A stretch of DNA of 64,000 bases. Source: an uncultured Selenomonadales bacterium. GTDB taxonomy: Bacteria; Bacillota; Negativicutes; Selenomonadales; Selenomonadaceae. The position numbers and the translations under genes were made by a program. How positions within the stretch are numbered: the first letter of the stretch is position 1; each line of letters starts with the position of its first letter. The DNA lies in assembly GCA_947165145.1 (NCBI GenBank), contig CAMUZG010000004.1:1-64000 (forward strand). The letters are read 5' to 3'. Positions 17,858 through 26,001 of this stretch are shown in pieces. The notes beneath the pieces were generated by a model that worked only from the letters and a program-made list of their open reading frames with translations, was not told the DNA's origin and searched no databases.

Positions 17858-19047
17858 TTGCCGTTAATCCACGTCGCTTTGATTTTAAAATCGTCGTCGA
17901 AAATCGTGATGTCAGCCGACTTGCCGACCTCAAAACTTCCCAACGTGTCGAAAAGTCCGAGTTCGACGGCGGGATTTTTCGTGACGAGTTCGACGGTTGC
18001 GGCAACGTCAAAGCCGGTGTTTGTGCAAAATTTTTTAAGAACGTCATTCATCGGCGCGACGCTCCCCGCAAGTGTCCCGTCAGCCAAAACAGCGCGTTCG
18101 CCCGTGACGAAAACTTTTTGTCCGCCGAGTTCAGTAGTAAAATCGCAGGTGATTGATGAATTACGGCAGTTGAGCGGTTGCGGGGCAGACCCATTGGATG
18201 CAACGTCACGTTGCCCGTCACGTTGCCCGCACGCTCTGAACGAATCCGTAATCAAAATAATTTCACTGCGCGGCTTGCACTTGGCAACGAGTCTTTGCGC
18301 GGCGGGGTGAACGTGAATGTTGTCGGCAATGAGTTCGACAATCGCGTCCGAATCGAGAGCCGCTCCGACGATACCGGGTCGCCTGTGATGTAAACCTGTC
18401 TGCGCGTTGAAAAGGTGCGTGATGTGACGTGCTCCGCGATTAATCGCCGCTAAAGCCGTGTCGTAATCGGCGGCACTGTGCCCGATTGACACGACGATAT
18501 TTTTTTCGCGGCAACGGTCAATAAAGCTGAAGTCGAGCAATTCGGGCGCGACGGTGATAATTTTAATCACGTCGACAAAATCCGCAATCAGCGCGAAATC
18601 TGCGGGCAAAATATTTTCTTCAGCCTGTGCACCGTTGAATTTTTTGCTGATGAACGGACCTTCGACGTTGGCACCGAGAATTTTTGCGCCGCGAGAAAAA
18701 TTTTTCCCTGCGCGAATTCGTTCGAGTGCCCGATAAATTTTGTCGAGCGGCATTGTCATCGTCGTTGGCAGAAAACTTGTGACGCCTGTTTTCGGCAGGA
18801 ACTCAGCGAACTTTTTCAGTGCGTCAAGATCGTCGTCCATCGTGTCGAAGCCCGCCGCTCCGTGAATGTGCACGTTGATAAAGCCTGGCGCAACGAACAA
18901 ACCTTGAACGTCGATAATTTCGCTGTCGTCGGGAATTGCGCCGATTGAAATTATTTTCTCGTCGAACGTCAACGACTTGTCCGCGCAGATTTTGAAGTCG
19001 CCGTTAACGTCGGGCAGAATCAATCGCCCGTTAATCAAAGTTTTCAT
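17854..19047 (-). CDS. nagA: N-acetylglucosamine-6-phosphate deacetylase (with in-frame insert)
   Basis: Removes the acetyl group of GlcNAc-6-P, giving glucosamine-6-P for glycolysis or wall recycling. Metal and substrate motifs are present: HIH (60-62), VEGPFISKKFNGA with Glu129, H190, HLFNAQTGLHHR with H211, and TDSFRA with Asp268. After RACG the normal link to GGQKVFVTGERAVLADGTLAGS is replaced by about 28 extra residues (about 275-303) that include a copy of the window's palindromic repeat. The frame is kept, so the protein may still fold. It sits 9 bp after the HD-GYP gene. The ATG has GAGGTT upstream. A plausible physiological partner is glmS at 22.4 kb. Confidence 0.9.
   Translation of the reverse strand: MKTLINGRLILPDVNGDFKICADKSLTFDEKIISIGAIPDDSEIIDVQGLFVAPGFINVHIHGAAGFDTMDDDLDALKKFAEFLPKTGVTSFLPTTMTMPLDKIYRALERIRAGKNFSRGAKILGANVEGPFISKKFNGAQAEENILPADFALIADFVDVIKIITVAPELLDFSFIDRCREKNIVVSIGHSAADYDTALAAINRGARHITHLFNAQTGLHHRRPGIVGAALDSDAIVELIADNIHVHPAAQRLVAKCKPRSEIILITDSFRACGQRDGQRDVASNGSAPQPLNCRNSSITCDFTTELGGQKVFVTGERAVLADGTLAGSVAPMNDVLKKFCTNTGFDVAATVELVTKNPAVELGLFDTLGSFEVGKSADITIFDDDFKIKATWINGN
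18192..18226 (-). repeat. Palindromic repeat copy inside nagA
   Basis: On the minus strand this reads GCAACGTGACGTTGC followed by ATCCAATG, preceded by a second partial copy of the arm (GGCAACGTGACG). It translates in frame as GQRDGQRDVASNG within nagA. Confidence 0.8.
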
Positions 19048-19056
19048 GCGCGAACC

Positions 19057-20142
19057 TCAAACTTCGTTGGCAGTCAACAGCGCGTCAACTTTCAATTCAC
19101 TTTGGCGGTTGAGGTCAATGAAGTCGCCTTTGGACGTTTGCACGATAGGCAGAGCCGTCACGCGGGAATCGTCGATATAAACAATTTTGGCGCGTTGACC
19201 GTCGCTGAGCCCGACCCAACTGCCGTTGAGAGCCTGCAAAAGATTTCTCATGAAGACGACGCCGAAGAGAGTATCAAGCTTGCCGGCGAGAACGTCGCCG
19301 TACAAAACCTTGACGATGTCGAACGGGGAGTTGCGTTTTGCATAGGAACGATTGGTAGCCATTGCGTCGTATATGTCGAGCACAGCGATAATCTTGCCGA
19401 AGTCGCTGATTTTGGGACCTTTGAGCCCGCTTGGATAACCTGAACCGTCGCAACGTTCATGGTGATGAAGTACGCCCATTAGAACGTTGCGCAAATTTTT
19501 CAGCGGCGATTCGAGCAACATTGCGTAACCGAAGACGACATGTTTTCTGACTTCGGCAAGTTCTTCATCGTCGAGTTTGCCGGTTTTGTTGAGGATTGCT
19601 TTGGAAACTTTCATTTTACCGATTTCGCTGAGCAGACCCGCCATAACGAGTTCGCCGACCTGGTTTGATTTATAATTGAGCCAATGCGCCATAATGCCCG
19701 CAAGAATCCCGACGTTCAGCGCGTGGTGAATGACATAGTCGCCGTCGCGTTTTATGTTGTGAATTTGCGTGACGGACTTGGCACCGTCATCGCAGAGTTC
19801 AGCAATATTTTCCGCGCGAATAAGTTCAGCCAATTCGTTTTTGTCGAGCTTGCCGGTGTTCGCGAAGCCGTAGTAAAGATTTTGCGTTGCTCTGAAACAA
19901 TTTTTGTAGCACGCTAGGAACTCGACGTCGATTAAATGTTCTTGATTATTGGCGACCGGCGTGTAATCTTCGGGCGTTACGTCGATATAGACAGAGAAAA
20001 CATTTTTGCCGCGCAAACGATCAATCATTTCGCTTGTGAGAGTTACGTTGCTTTTGATAATCGTCGTGCCGTCGATGTCTTTGACAGCCCGACCGACTTT
20101 CATGCCGGCGCGCAGTTCAGTCACGTCGTAGGATTTTAACAT
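19057..20142 (-). CDS. HD-GYP domain protein with a degenerate HD motif
   Basis: A 361-residue protein. Residues 1-60 are a PilZ-like or DUF3391-like N-terminal segment (LRAGMKVGRAVKDIDGTTII). Residues 130-310 align with the HD-GYP c-di-GMP phosphodiesterase fold: H140, KHVVFGY with H201, HHHERCDGSGYP (226-237) and AVLDIYDAMATNR. The metal-binding HD pair, expected in LLHDIGK, reads LLSEIGK (Ser172-Glu173). The enzyme is therefore probably inactive or altered, and may act as a c-di-GMP effector instead. The ATG has GGAGGATATGAA upstream. It is likely co-transcribed with nagA downstream. Confidence 0.85.
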   Translation of the reverse strand: MLKSYDVTELRAGMKVGRAVKDIDGTTIIKSNVTLTSEMIDRLRGKNVFSVYIDVTPEDYTPVANNQEHLIDVEFLACYKNCFRATQNLYYGFANTGKLDKNELAELIRAENIAELCDDGAKSVTQIHNIKRDGDYVIHHALNVGILAGIMAHWLNYKSNQVGELVMAGLLSEIGKMKVSKAILNKTGKLDDEELAEVRKHVVFGYAMLLESPLKNLRNVLMGVLHHHERCDGSGYPSGLKGPKISDFGKIIAVLDIYDAMATNRSYAKRNSPFDIVKVLYGDVLAGKLDTLFGVVFMRNLLQALNGSWVGLSDGQRAKIVYIDDSRVTALPIVQTSKGDFIDLNRQSELKVDALLTANEV

Positions 20143-20191
20143 TTCATATCCTCCAAGCCGATTAATAATTGGAAATCAGGAATTACAAGAC

Positions 20192-20224
20192 AATTCCACA
20201 TTCCACATTCCTAATTCCTAATTG
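20192..20224 (-). repeat. Degenerate 7-bp tandem repeat tract 2
   Basis: On the minus strand, four to five GGAATTA/GGAATGT units in the gap between the divergent HD-GYP and YitT genes. Confidence 0.7.
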
Positions 20225-20257
20225 CTTTAAAAATTCCTGCGTTCGTGGGAAATTTCG

Positions 20258-20286
20258 TTGCGGAGTCTTGACGCGTGCTTTATAAT
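20258..20286 (+). promoter_or_regulatory. Promoter of the YitT-family gene
   Basis: TTGCGG (20258-20263), 17-bp spacer, TATAAT (20281-20286). The -10 lies downstream of the first ATG of the open frame, which shows that ATG cannot be the start codon. Confidence 0.7.
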
Positions 20287-20304
20287 CGTCGCGAGGTGAT
20301 TTGT

Positions 20305-21171
20305 TTGGCAGATAAAAAAATTCAACGTGGCGGCACTTCCGCTTACGTCAGAAAGTATCTTCAGCTGTGTATCGGCGCGGTGATTGCGGCGGCTGGTCTG
20401 GAACTTTTCCTAATCCCGAACGAAGTCATTGACGGCGGCGTTGTCGGTCTGTCGATTATGGCGCAATACGTCACGGGCTTACCGCTGGGCGTCTTCCTGA
20501 TTGCGTTCAACATTCCGTTCCTGTGGCTGGCGTACAAGCAAATCGGCAAAGATTTTGTCATCGCGACGATTGTTGCAATTTGCTTTTTGAGCGTCTGGTC
20601 GGAAGTTATAGGGCAATATCCGCAGGTCACGAACGATCCGTTCCTTGCGGCGATTTTCGGCGGAATAATTGACGGTATCGGCGTCGGATTGATTATGCGT
20701 GCGGGCGGCTCATTGGACGGCACCGAGATTGTCGCAATCATCGTCGACAAAAAAACGATTTGGTCCGTCGGCGAAGTCGTCATGTTTATCAACCTGTTCA
20801 TCTTGAGCGGCGCGGGATTGCTTTTCGGTTGGGACAAGGCAATGTATTCGCTATTCGCCTACTTCGTGATTTCAAAAATGATTGACGTTGTGATTAAGGG
20901 ACTCGACGAAATGTATGCGGTGATGATCGTCTCGAACGTTCCGTACGAGCTGACCGACGAACTCAACGCGAAACTCGGACGCGGCGTCACACTCCTGCAC
21001 GGCGAAGGCGGTTACACTCGACAGAGCAAAGAAATTTTATATTGCGTCGTCACGCGGCTTGAAGTCGATAAACTCAAGCGTATCGTTTTGGACATGGACG
21101 AGCACGCCTTCGTGACGATTTATCCTGTCAACGACATTGTCGGCGGGCGTTTCAAAAAATCTGGACACTGA
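20305..21171 (+). CDS. YitT family membrane protein
   Basis: A 288-residue integral membrane protein with about five or six hydrophobic segments (for example LQLCIGAVIAAAGLELFLIP and VVMFINLFILSGAGLLFGW) followed by a soluble DUF2179 domain (LTDELNAKLGRGVTLLHGEG, then GGYTRQSKEILYCVVTRLE). The family is widespread in Firmicutes and its transport or sensor role is unknown. The start is set at TTG 20305, which has AGGTGAT 5 bp upstream; the in-frame ATG at 20275 overlaps the -10 promoter element. A palindromic repeat follows the stop codon. Confidence 0.88.
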   Translation: MADKKIQRGGTSAYVRKYLQLCIGAVIAAAGLELFLIPNEVIDGGVVGLSIMAQYVTGLPLGVFLIAFNIPFLWLAYKQIGKDFVIATIVAICFLSVWSEVIGQYPQVTNDPFLAAIFGGIIDGIGVGLIMRAGGSLDGTEIVAIIVDKKTIWSVGEVVMFINLFILSGAGLLFGWDKAMYSLFAYFVISKMIDVVIKGLDEMYAVMIVSNVPYELTDELNAKLGRGVTLLHGEGGYTRQSKEILYCVVTRLEVDKLKRIVLDMDEHAFVTIYPVNDIVGGRFKKSGH

Positions 21172-21178
21172 TTCAAAC

Positions 21179-21200
21179 TGGATGCAACGTCACGTTGTCG
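21179..21200 (-). repeat. Palindromic repeat copy after YitT
   Basis: On the minus strand a copy of GCAACGTGACGTTGC-type palindrome (first arm imperfect) followed by ATCCA, 8 bp after the YitT stop codon. Confidence 0.65.
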
Positions 21201-21244
21201 CGTTGGATAATCATTATTTTTTCATTAAATTTTGCTCCTCCTTA

Positions 21245-21273
21245 TAGACAAAGGAAAACTTTTCGGCTACAAT
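21245..21273 (+). promoter_or_regulatory. Promoter of the 82-aa gene
   Basis: TAGACA (21245-21250), 17-bp spacer, TACAAT (21268-21273), 45 bp before the GTG start. Confidence 0.55.
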
Positions 21274-21317
21274 GACGCTGAAGAATTTTCATTAATCTTT
21301 CATAGGGGGGATAAATC

Positions 21318-21566
21318 GTGAAGAACAAAATCACCGTCAACAAGTTGAACGAGAAATTGCACTTCTATTTAATCTCCAACGGCAAGCGATATTACTTGTT
21401 CACGCAAGATTTTTCGAAGGGCGTCTACCAATTCTTCCGAAGCGGGCGATCCGAATCCGAGTTGCACAAATACAATCTCTGGCGAAAAAATCCGCGCTTG
21501 GATAAGACGATTGAAAAACTGCCGCTGTACATGAGATACGTTTTGAAAGAGGAAAATGCCGCGTGA
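21318..21566 (+). CDS. Small basic protein of unknown function (82 aa)
   Basis: I do not recognise a family. The protein is soluble, basic, and rich in Lys, Arg and Tyr (LHFYLISNGKRYYLFTQDFS, then FFRSGRSESELHKYNLWR). It could be a small nucleic-acid or protein-binding factor, but nothing in the sequence proves that. The GTG at 21318 has GGGGGG-ATAAAT upstream. It forms a one-gene transcription unit with its own promoter and a clear terminator, which supports it being real. Confidence 0.72.
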   Translation: MKNKITVNKLNEKLHFYLISNGKRYYLFTQDFSKGVYQFFRSGRSESELHKYNLWRKNPRLDKTIEKLPLYMRYVLKEENAA

Positions 21567-21591
21567 AAAAATTCAGATTAAAAGAACCACC

Positions 21592-21627
21592 GCTCCCGTC
21601 GACAAACCGGCGGGAGAATTTTTTTTT
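21592..21627 (+). terminator. Terminator after the 82-aa gene
   Basis: CTCCCGTCG pairs with CCGGCGGGAG (a strong GC stem with one wobble, loop about ACAAA), followed by at least eight T. Confidence 0.85.
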
Positions 21628-21642
21628 GCAGGCGCATTATGC

Positions 21643-21671
21643 TTGAAAAGTTCGGAGTACTGTTGTAAAAT
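21643..21671 (+). promoter_or_regulatory. Promoter of the 179-aa gene
   Basis: TTGAAA (21643-21648), 17-bp spacer, TAAAAT (21666-21671); start codon 29 bp downstream. Confidence 0.6.
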
Positions 21672-21699
21672 TTATATTTGACAGACAGGAGGGATTTTT

Positions 21700-22239
21700 A
21701 TGAAGGATTCAGCGAGTGCCGACAAAGTTGTTCCAATTACCGAAAAGCGATCGGAAGCAGAACGCGATACAACGCAGGAAGTTCGTGCGGCAGTAGAAAG
21801 TTTTTTTGAGCGCGACAACGCTAAATATTCTCCCTTCAACGAACGCAACGTAGCTCGTGCTGGTTATGGCATTGGAACAAAATTCGGGCACGTTGACGTA
21901 TTTTTTCACGCTTACAAAGATAAACTCGTTTTGCACATGATGATTCCCCTAAACGCCAGCGAAGAAGAACGCTCCAAGGTTGCTGAATTCCTTTTGCGGG
22001 CGAATTACGGCTTGAAAGTCGGCGGTTTTGATTTTGACTTCAGCGACGGGGAAATTTCTTACAGAGTTGCGATTTATTGCGGCTCGGACGAATTTTCGCC
22101 GCCCACTTACGAGCAAATTGATTTCGCAGTTGTCGTCGGGCTCATGATGATTCAAAAATATGGCAACGCGCTGATTAAGGTGATGTTCGGATTGCTTGAG
22201 CCAGAAGAGGCGATTAAAACCGTCGAGAACGATGATTAG
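21700..22239 (+). CDS. YbjN-like protein of unknown function (179 aa)
   Basis: A cytoplasmic acidic protein. After a polar N-terminus (1-25) there is a domain with alternating strands and helices: RAAVESFFERDNAKYSPFNE, FFHAYKDKLVLHMMIPLNAS and LRANYGLKVGGFDFDFSDGE, ending in EQIDFAVVVGLMMIQKYGNA. The layout resembles YbjN/CesT-type secretion-chaperone-like folds, which bind other proteins. That is a fold impression only; no target can be named. The ATG has GGAGGG upstream, and the gene has its own promoter and terminator. Confidence 0.75.
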   Translation: MKDSASADKVVPITEKRSEAERDTTQEVRAAVESFFERDNAKYSPFNERNVARAGYGIGTKFGHVDVFFHAYKDKLVLHMMIPLNASEEERSKVAEFLLRANYGLKVGGFDFDFSDGEISYRVAIYCGSDEFSPPTYEQIDFAVVVGLMMIQKYGNALIKVMFGLLEPEEAIKTVENDD

Positions 22240-22258
22240 CTTTTAGCTGATAGGTTTT

Positions 22259-22285
22259 TAATTCCTAATTCCAAATTCCAAATTG
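22259..22285 (-). repeat. Degenerate 7-bp tandem repeat tract 3
   Basis: On the minus strand, three to four GGAATTN units just after the 179-aa gene. A short AGCTGATAG-type element precedes it. Confidence 0.6.
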
Positions 22286-22293
22286 ATAGAACG

Positions 22294-22328
22294 GCATTTT
22301 TCGACGCACGGTCGGGAAGTGCTTTTTT
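22294..22328 (+). terminator. Terminator after the 179-aa gene
   Basis: GCATTTTTCGAC pairs with GTCGGGAAGTGC (12 bp, several G-T) around a 5-nt loop, then six T. Confidence 0.7.
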
Positions 22329-22370
22329 CGTGCGCAAGTTATCATCTTGAACGAATTCTTTCACTGCGGC

Positions 22371-22400
22371 TTGACGAAAATTTTATCTACGTTTTATAAT
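22371..22400 (+). promoter_or_regulatory. Promoter of glmS
   Basis: TTGACG (22371-22376), 18-bp spacer, TATAAT (22395-22400). The leader to the ATG is only about 40 nt, too short for a glmS ribozyme. Confidence 0.75.
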
Positions 22401-22447
22401 CGGCGCAATGATTCACGAAAATTTCAGCGACATTTGGAGGAAAAATT

Positions 22448-24277
22448 ATGTGCGGTATTGTCGGATACATCGGCGGAAAAAAGGCGGCTCCCATTCTTCT
22501 TGACGGGCTGACGAAATTGGAATATCGCGGCTACGATTCGGCTGGCATTGCGATTGATTGCGGCGAAAATATTTTCATTGAAAAGGCGGTTGGTCGGCTC
22601 GACGCGCTCAAAGAAAAACTCAAGAATAACATTCCCAGCGGCACGGTCGGCATTGGTCACACGCGTTGGGCGACGCACGGTCGTCCGTCTGACAGCAACG
22701 CTCACCCGCACACCGATTGCCACGGTGATTTTGTCGTCGTACACAACGGAATCATCGAAAATTATCTGCCGCTTAAAGAAAATTTAATTGCTCGCGGGCA
22801 CAAGTTCACGTCCGAGACTGATACCGAAGTTATTGCCCATTTGATTGAGGAAGCTTATCACGGCGATTTTGTTGCGGCGGTTCGTGAAGTGCTCAATAAA
22901 GTCGAAGGCTCGTATTCATTGGCGTTCATGGCGAAGTCTCACCCCGATATTTTGATTTGCGCTAAGCAGGACAATCCGCTTGTCGTCGGGCTCGGCAAAG
23001 GCGAAAATTTCATCGCGTCGGACATTCCCGCCATAATCAATCACACGCGCCAAACTTACATTCTCAACGACGGCGAACTTGCTCTTGTCAGAAAAGACAG
23101 CGTGGAAATTTTTAATCGTCGTGGCGAACGTCTCAACAAAAAAATTTATCACGTCACGTGGAACGCCGAGGCTGCTGAAAAGGGCGGCTACGAACATTTC
23201 ATGCTCAAGGAGATTAACGAGCAACCCAAAGCTGTTCGCGACACGATGAGCAAACGCATTGCCAAGGACGGCGCGTCAATCGTTCTCGACGAGCTCAACT
23301 GGGACAAAACTTTTCTCGACGGCATCGACAAAATTTACATCGTCGCTTGCGGCACGGCTTATCACGCGGGACTTGTCGGCAAATTTTACATCGAGAAACT
23401 TGCCCGCAAATTGGTTGAAGTCGACTTGGCGAGCGAATACCGTTACCGCGATCCTATCGTCGACGAAAAAACGCTTGTTATCGTCGTCAGCCAATCGGGC
23501 GAAACTTCGGACACTCTTGCCGCGCTGAAAGAATCGAAACGTCTTGGCGCGAAGACTTTAGCAATAACGAACGTCGTCGGCTCATCGATTGCCCGCGAAG
23601 CTCATCAAGTAATTCACACGTGGGCAGGACCGGAAATCGCCGTTGCGTCGACGAAAGCTTATACCACGCAGTTAATTTTGATGTTCATGCTGGCGTTGTA
23701 CATGGCGCAGATTTGCGGCACGTTGTCGCCCGAAAAAATCCGTGAGCTGATTGCCTTGCTCAAAAAAATTCCCGCGCAGATTTCGGAAACACTCAGCGAC
23801 GTTGAACCGATAAAAACTTTTGCGCGACAATACGGCTTCAACGAGGACGTTTTTTATATCGGGCGCAGTCTCGACTATGACGTTGCACTTGAAGGCGCGC
23901 TCAAGCTCAAGGAAATTTCATACATTCACGCGGAGGCTTATGCTTCCGGCGAACTCAAACACGGCACGTTAGCGTTGATTGTCGAAGGTGTCCCCGTTAT
24001 CGCGCTTGCCACTCAAAAATCTGTCTACGAAAAAACGCTGTCGAACATCAAGGAAGTCAAAGCCCGTGACGCGGTTGTTATCGGCATTGCGGCTTCGGGC
24101 GACATGGAACTTGAAAAATATCTTGACCACGTGATTTTTGTCCCCGAAACGGACGAGCTGTTGATTCCGTTGCTGACCGTCGTGCCGTTGCAACTTTTAG
24201 CCTACTACGCGGCGATAACCAGAGGTTGCGACGTCGACAAGCCGCGCAATCTCGCAAAGTCGGTGACCGTGGAGTGA
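22448..24277 (+). CDS. glmS: Glutamine--fructose-6-phosphate aminotransferase (isomerizing)
   Basis: Makes glucosamine-6-phosphate from fructose-6-phosphate and glutamine, the first step to UDP-GlcNAc for wall and outer-membrane glycans. The N-terminal nucleophile Cys follows Met (MCGIVGYIGGKKAAPILLDG). The glutaminase half (1-240) shows HTRWATHGRPSDSNAHPH. Two SIS sugar-isomerase domains follow (VVSQSGETSDTLAALKESKR and GELKHGTLALI), and the C-terminus is the conserved PRNLAKSVTVE. At 609 residues it is full length. TTGGAGG precedes the ATG. Confidence 0.98.
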   Translation: MCGIVGYIGGKKAAPILLDGLTKLEYRGYDSAGIAIDCGENIFIEKAVGRLDALKEKLKNNIPSGTVGIGHTRWATHGRPSDSNAHPHTDCHGDFVVVHNGIIENYLPLKENLIARGHKFTSETDTEVIAHLIEEAYHGDFVAAVREVLNKVEGSYSLAFMAKSHPDILICAKQDNPLVVGLGKGENFIASDIPAIINHTRQTYILNDGELALVRKDSVEIFNRRGERLNKKIYHVTWNAEAAEKGGYEHFMLKEINEQPKAVRDTMSKRIAKDGASIVLDELNWDKTFLDGIDKIYIVACGTAYHAGLVGKFYIEKLARKLVEVDLASEYRYRDPIVDEKTLVIVVSQSGETSDTLAALKESKRLGAKTLAITNVVGSSIAREAHQVIHTWAGPEIAVASTKAYTTQLILMFMLALYMAQICGTLSPEKIRELIALLKKIPAQISETLSDVEPIKTFARQYGFNEDVFYIGRSLDYDVALEGALKLKEISYIHAEAYASGELKHGTLALIVEGVPVIALATQKSVYEKTLSNIKEVKARDAVVIGIAASGDMELEKYLDHVIFVPETDELLIPLLTVVPLQLLAYYAAITRGCDVDKPRNLAKSVTVE

Positions 24278-24339
24278 ATTTACGACTTGACGAATCGCTT
24301 GCCACCAACTATAAAAATTCGACGCAAAAAATTCGAGTG

Positions 24340-24537
24340 ATGAGTGAAGTTTGGTTGTTAAACGAAACTGTTTCAGAAACCTTTGAAATTGAAGCGAATT
24401 CTGAAGAGGAAGCTGTTTCCGTGGCAATTCAAGAATATAATGCAGGTAATTTTGTCGTAAGTGCCGATAATGTTGAGTACAGACAAATTTCGGTAGTTGA
24501 TGAAAATGGAGAATTTACAGATTGGATTACGTTTTAA
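24340..24537 (+). CDS. Small protein, possibly DpnD/PcfM-like (65 aa)
   Basis: A short acidic protein starting MSEVWLLNETVSETFEIEAN, followed by SEEEAVSVAIQEYNAGNFV and a beta-rich end. The pattern (strand, EIEA-EEEA helix, strands) resembles the DpnD/PcfM C-terminal family, whose role is unknown. The open frame extends upstream into glmS sequence, but the natural unit starts at ATG 24340 (GAGTG upstream, weak). AT content is higher than its neighbours. Confidence in the family is low. Confidence 0.55.
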   Translation: MSEVWLLNETVSETFEIEANSEEEAVSVAIQEYNAGNFVVSADNVEYRQISVVDENGEFTDWITF

Positions 24538-24550
24538 TTGAAATTTTGGG

Positions 24551-24576
24551 CGGCAACGCAACGTTGCATACAATGT
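24551..24576 (+). repeat. Palindromic repeat copy before the TagA/WecG gene
   Basis: A variant copy, GGCAACGCAACGTTGC then ATACAATG, between two genes. Confidence 0.65.
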
Positions 24577-24609
24577 TATTCGGGCAAAAATTTTTTTGGA
24601 GCTTTTCTC

Positions 24610-25341
24610 ATGACTGATCGTGTAGAAATCTTAGGCGTTAAAGTCGACGCGGTGACGATGATTCAAGCTGTCGAACGTGTGGCAAATTTAATCGACGCGG
24701 GCAAACCGTCAATCGTGGCGACAGCAAACGCTGAAATGCTTTTGCGAGCAACTCACGACGACGAACTCAAAAACATCTTGAATGCGGCAAGCTTAGTTGT
24801 GCCTGACGGCGCGGGAACAGTTTGGGCAGCACGACATCTCGGCAAACATATGCCCGAACGTGTCGCGGGAGCCGATCTCGTGTTGGAGCTGATGAAAGTT
24901 GCACCCGCCAAATCGTGGAAATTTTTCCTGTTCGGCTCGGCACCAGGTATCGCTGACAAAGCAAAAGCTAAAGCCGAATCGCTTTATCACGGCATAAAAA
25001 TCGTCGGCACAAGAAACGGCTACTTCACTGCGGCAGATGAACCCGTCATTATCGAACAAATAAAATCTGCGCGACCCGACATTTTACTTGCGGCATTGGG
25101 CGTTCCGAAGCAAGAGAAATGGCTTGCCGCACATCTCGACGAATTGAACGTACCCGTATCAATCGGCGTTGGCGGAACACTCGACGTAATGGCGGGAGCC
25201 GTCAAACGTGCGCCGCTGTGGATGCAACGTGCCAGACTTGAATGGCTTTTCCGCGCAATGTTACAGCCGTCCCGCGCAGGACGATTGCTAGCCTTGCCGA
25301 AATTCGTCTTTAAAGTTCACAAGCAGAAAATCAACGGTTAA
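24610..25341 (+). CDS. WecG/TagA/CpsF family N-acetyl-mannosaminyl/GlcNAc-type glycosyltransferase
   Basis: A GT26 enzyme of 243 residues that adds the second sugar to undecaprenyl-diphosphate-linked GlcNAc during wall or capsular polymer synthesis. Key stretches are IVATANAEMLLRATHDDELK, VVPDGAGTVWAARHLGKHMP with the catalytic-base Asp, FFLFGSAPGIADKAK, LLAALGVPKQEKW and GVGGTLDVMAGAVKRAPLWM, and the end RLEWLFRAMLQPSR. The start is ATG 24610 (TTGGAG upstream); the longer frame begins inside the repeat region without a ribosome site. The psd gene follows after 23 bp. Confidence 0.9.
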   Translation: MTDRVEILGVKVDAVTMIQAVERVANLIDAGKPSIVATANAEMLLRATHDDELKNILNAASLVVPDGAGTVWAARHLGKHMPERVAGADLVLELMKVAPAKSWKFFLFGSAPGIADKAKAKAESLYHGIKIVGTRNGYFTAADEPVIIEQIKSARPDILLAALGVPKQEKWLAAHLDELNVPVSIGVGGTLDVMAGAVKRAPLWMQRARLEWLFRAMLQPSRAGRLLALPKFVFKVHKQKING

Positions 25342-25364
25342 AAATTTTTTGGAGCGTGAAAACT

Positions 25365-25991
25365 TTGAGCATTATTCGAGAAGGATATTATTTTGCGGGC
25401 GTCGCGCTCCTTATCGCGTTATTTGTCGGCGTGCTGATTCACCCCTACGCCGCGATTTTGCCCGCAGTTATCGCCTGCTACTGCATTTACTTTTTCAGAA
25501 ACCCGAAACGAATCATTCCGACTGACGAAAATTTAATCGTGTCGCCCGCCGACGGTACCGTTCAAGATGTTGTCGACGTTGACGATGACGATTTTGTCAA
25601 AGGGACGTGCCGCAAGGTTATAATTTTCCTGTCGGTGTTCGATGTCCACGTCAATCGCAGTCCGATTGCTGGCGAGATTAAAATTCAAAAATACGTCTGC
25701 GGCAGATTTCGTCCCGCTTACAAAGATTCAGCCGGCTTCGAGAACGAACGGCACCTTATCGGCATTGAAAACGACAAGTTGCGCGTGACAGTCACGCAAG
25801 TCGCCGGTATCTTGGCGCGGCGAATTGTCAGCTGGGTCACTCTCGACGACAAACTCGAAAAGGGCGAACTTTACGGCTTGATTCGTTTCGGCTCGTGCAC
25901 GGAAATTGTCGTTCCCGCCAACGTCGAAGTTCTCGTCAAGAAGGGCGACAAAGTCCGCGGCGGCGAATCGATTATCGGTCGGATAAAGTGA
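25365..25991 (+). CDS. psd: Phosphatidylserine decarboxylase
   Basis: Converts phosphatidylserine to phosphatidylethanolamine at the inner membrane. It is the short form (208 residues): two N-terminal membrane segments (GYYFAGVALLIALFVGVLIH and AAILPAVIACYCIYFF), then VSPADGTVQDV, IIFLSVFDVHVNRSPIAGEI, and the self-cleavage site at Gly176-Ser177 (RFGSCTEI) where the pyruvoyl group forms. The start is TTG 25365: GGAG lies 10 bp upstream, while the in-frame GTG at 25356 is too close to that site. It is followed immediately by pssA, so the two consecutive steps of PE synthesis form one unit. Confidence 0.93.
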   Translation: MSIIREGYYFAGVALLIALFVGVLIHPYAAILPAVIACYCIYFFRNPKRIIPTDENLIVSPADGTVQDVVDVDDDDFVKGTCRKVIIFLSVFDVHVNRSPIAGEIKIQKYVCGRFRPAYKDSAGFENERHLIGIENDKLRVTVTQVAGILARRIVSWVTLDDKLEKGELYGLIRFGSCTEIVVPANVEVLVKKGDKVRGGESIIGRIK

Positions 25992-26001
25992 GGTGGCGCA
26001 A

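Noticed and set aside
22401-22447. Possible glmS ribozyme in the glmS leader
   Set aside because: The promoter leaves only about 40 nt of leader, far too short for the ribozyme core.
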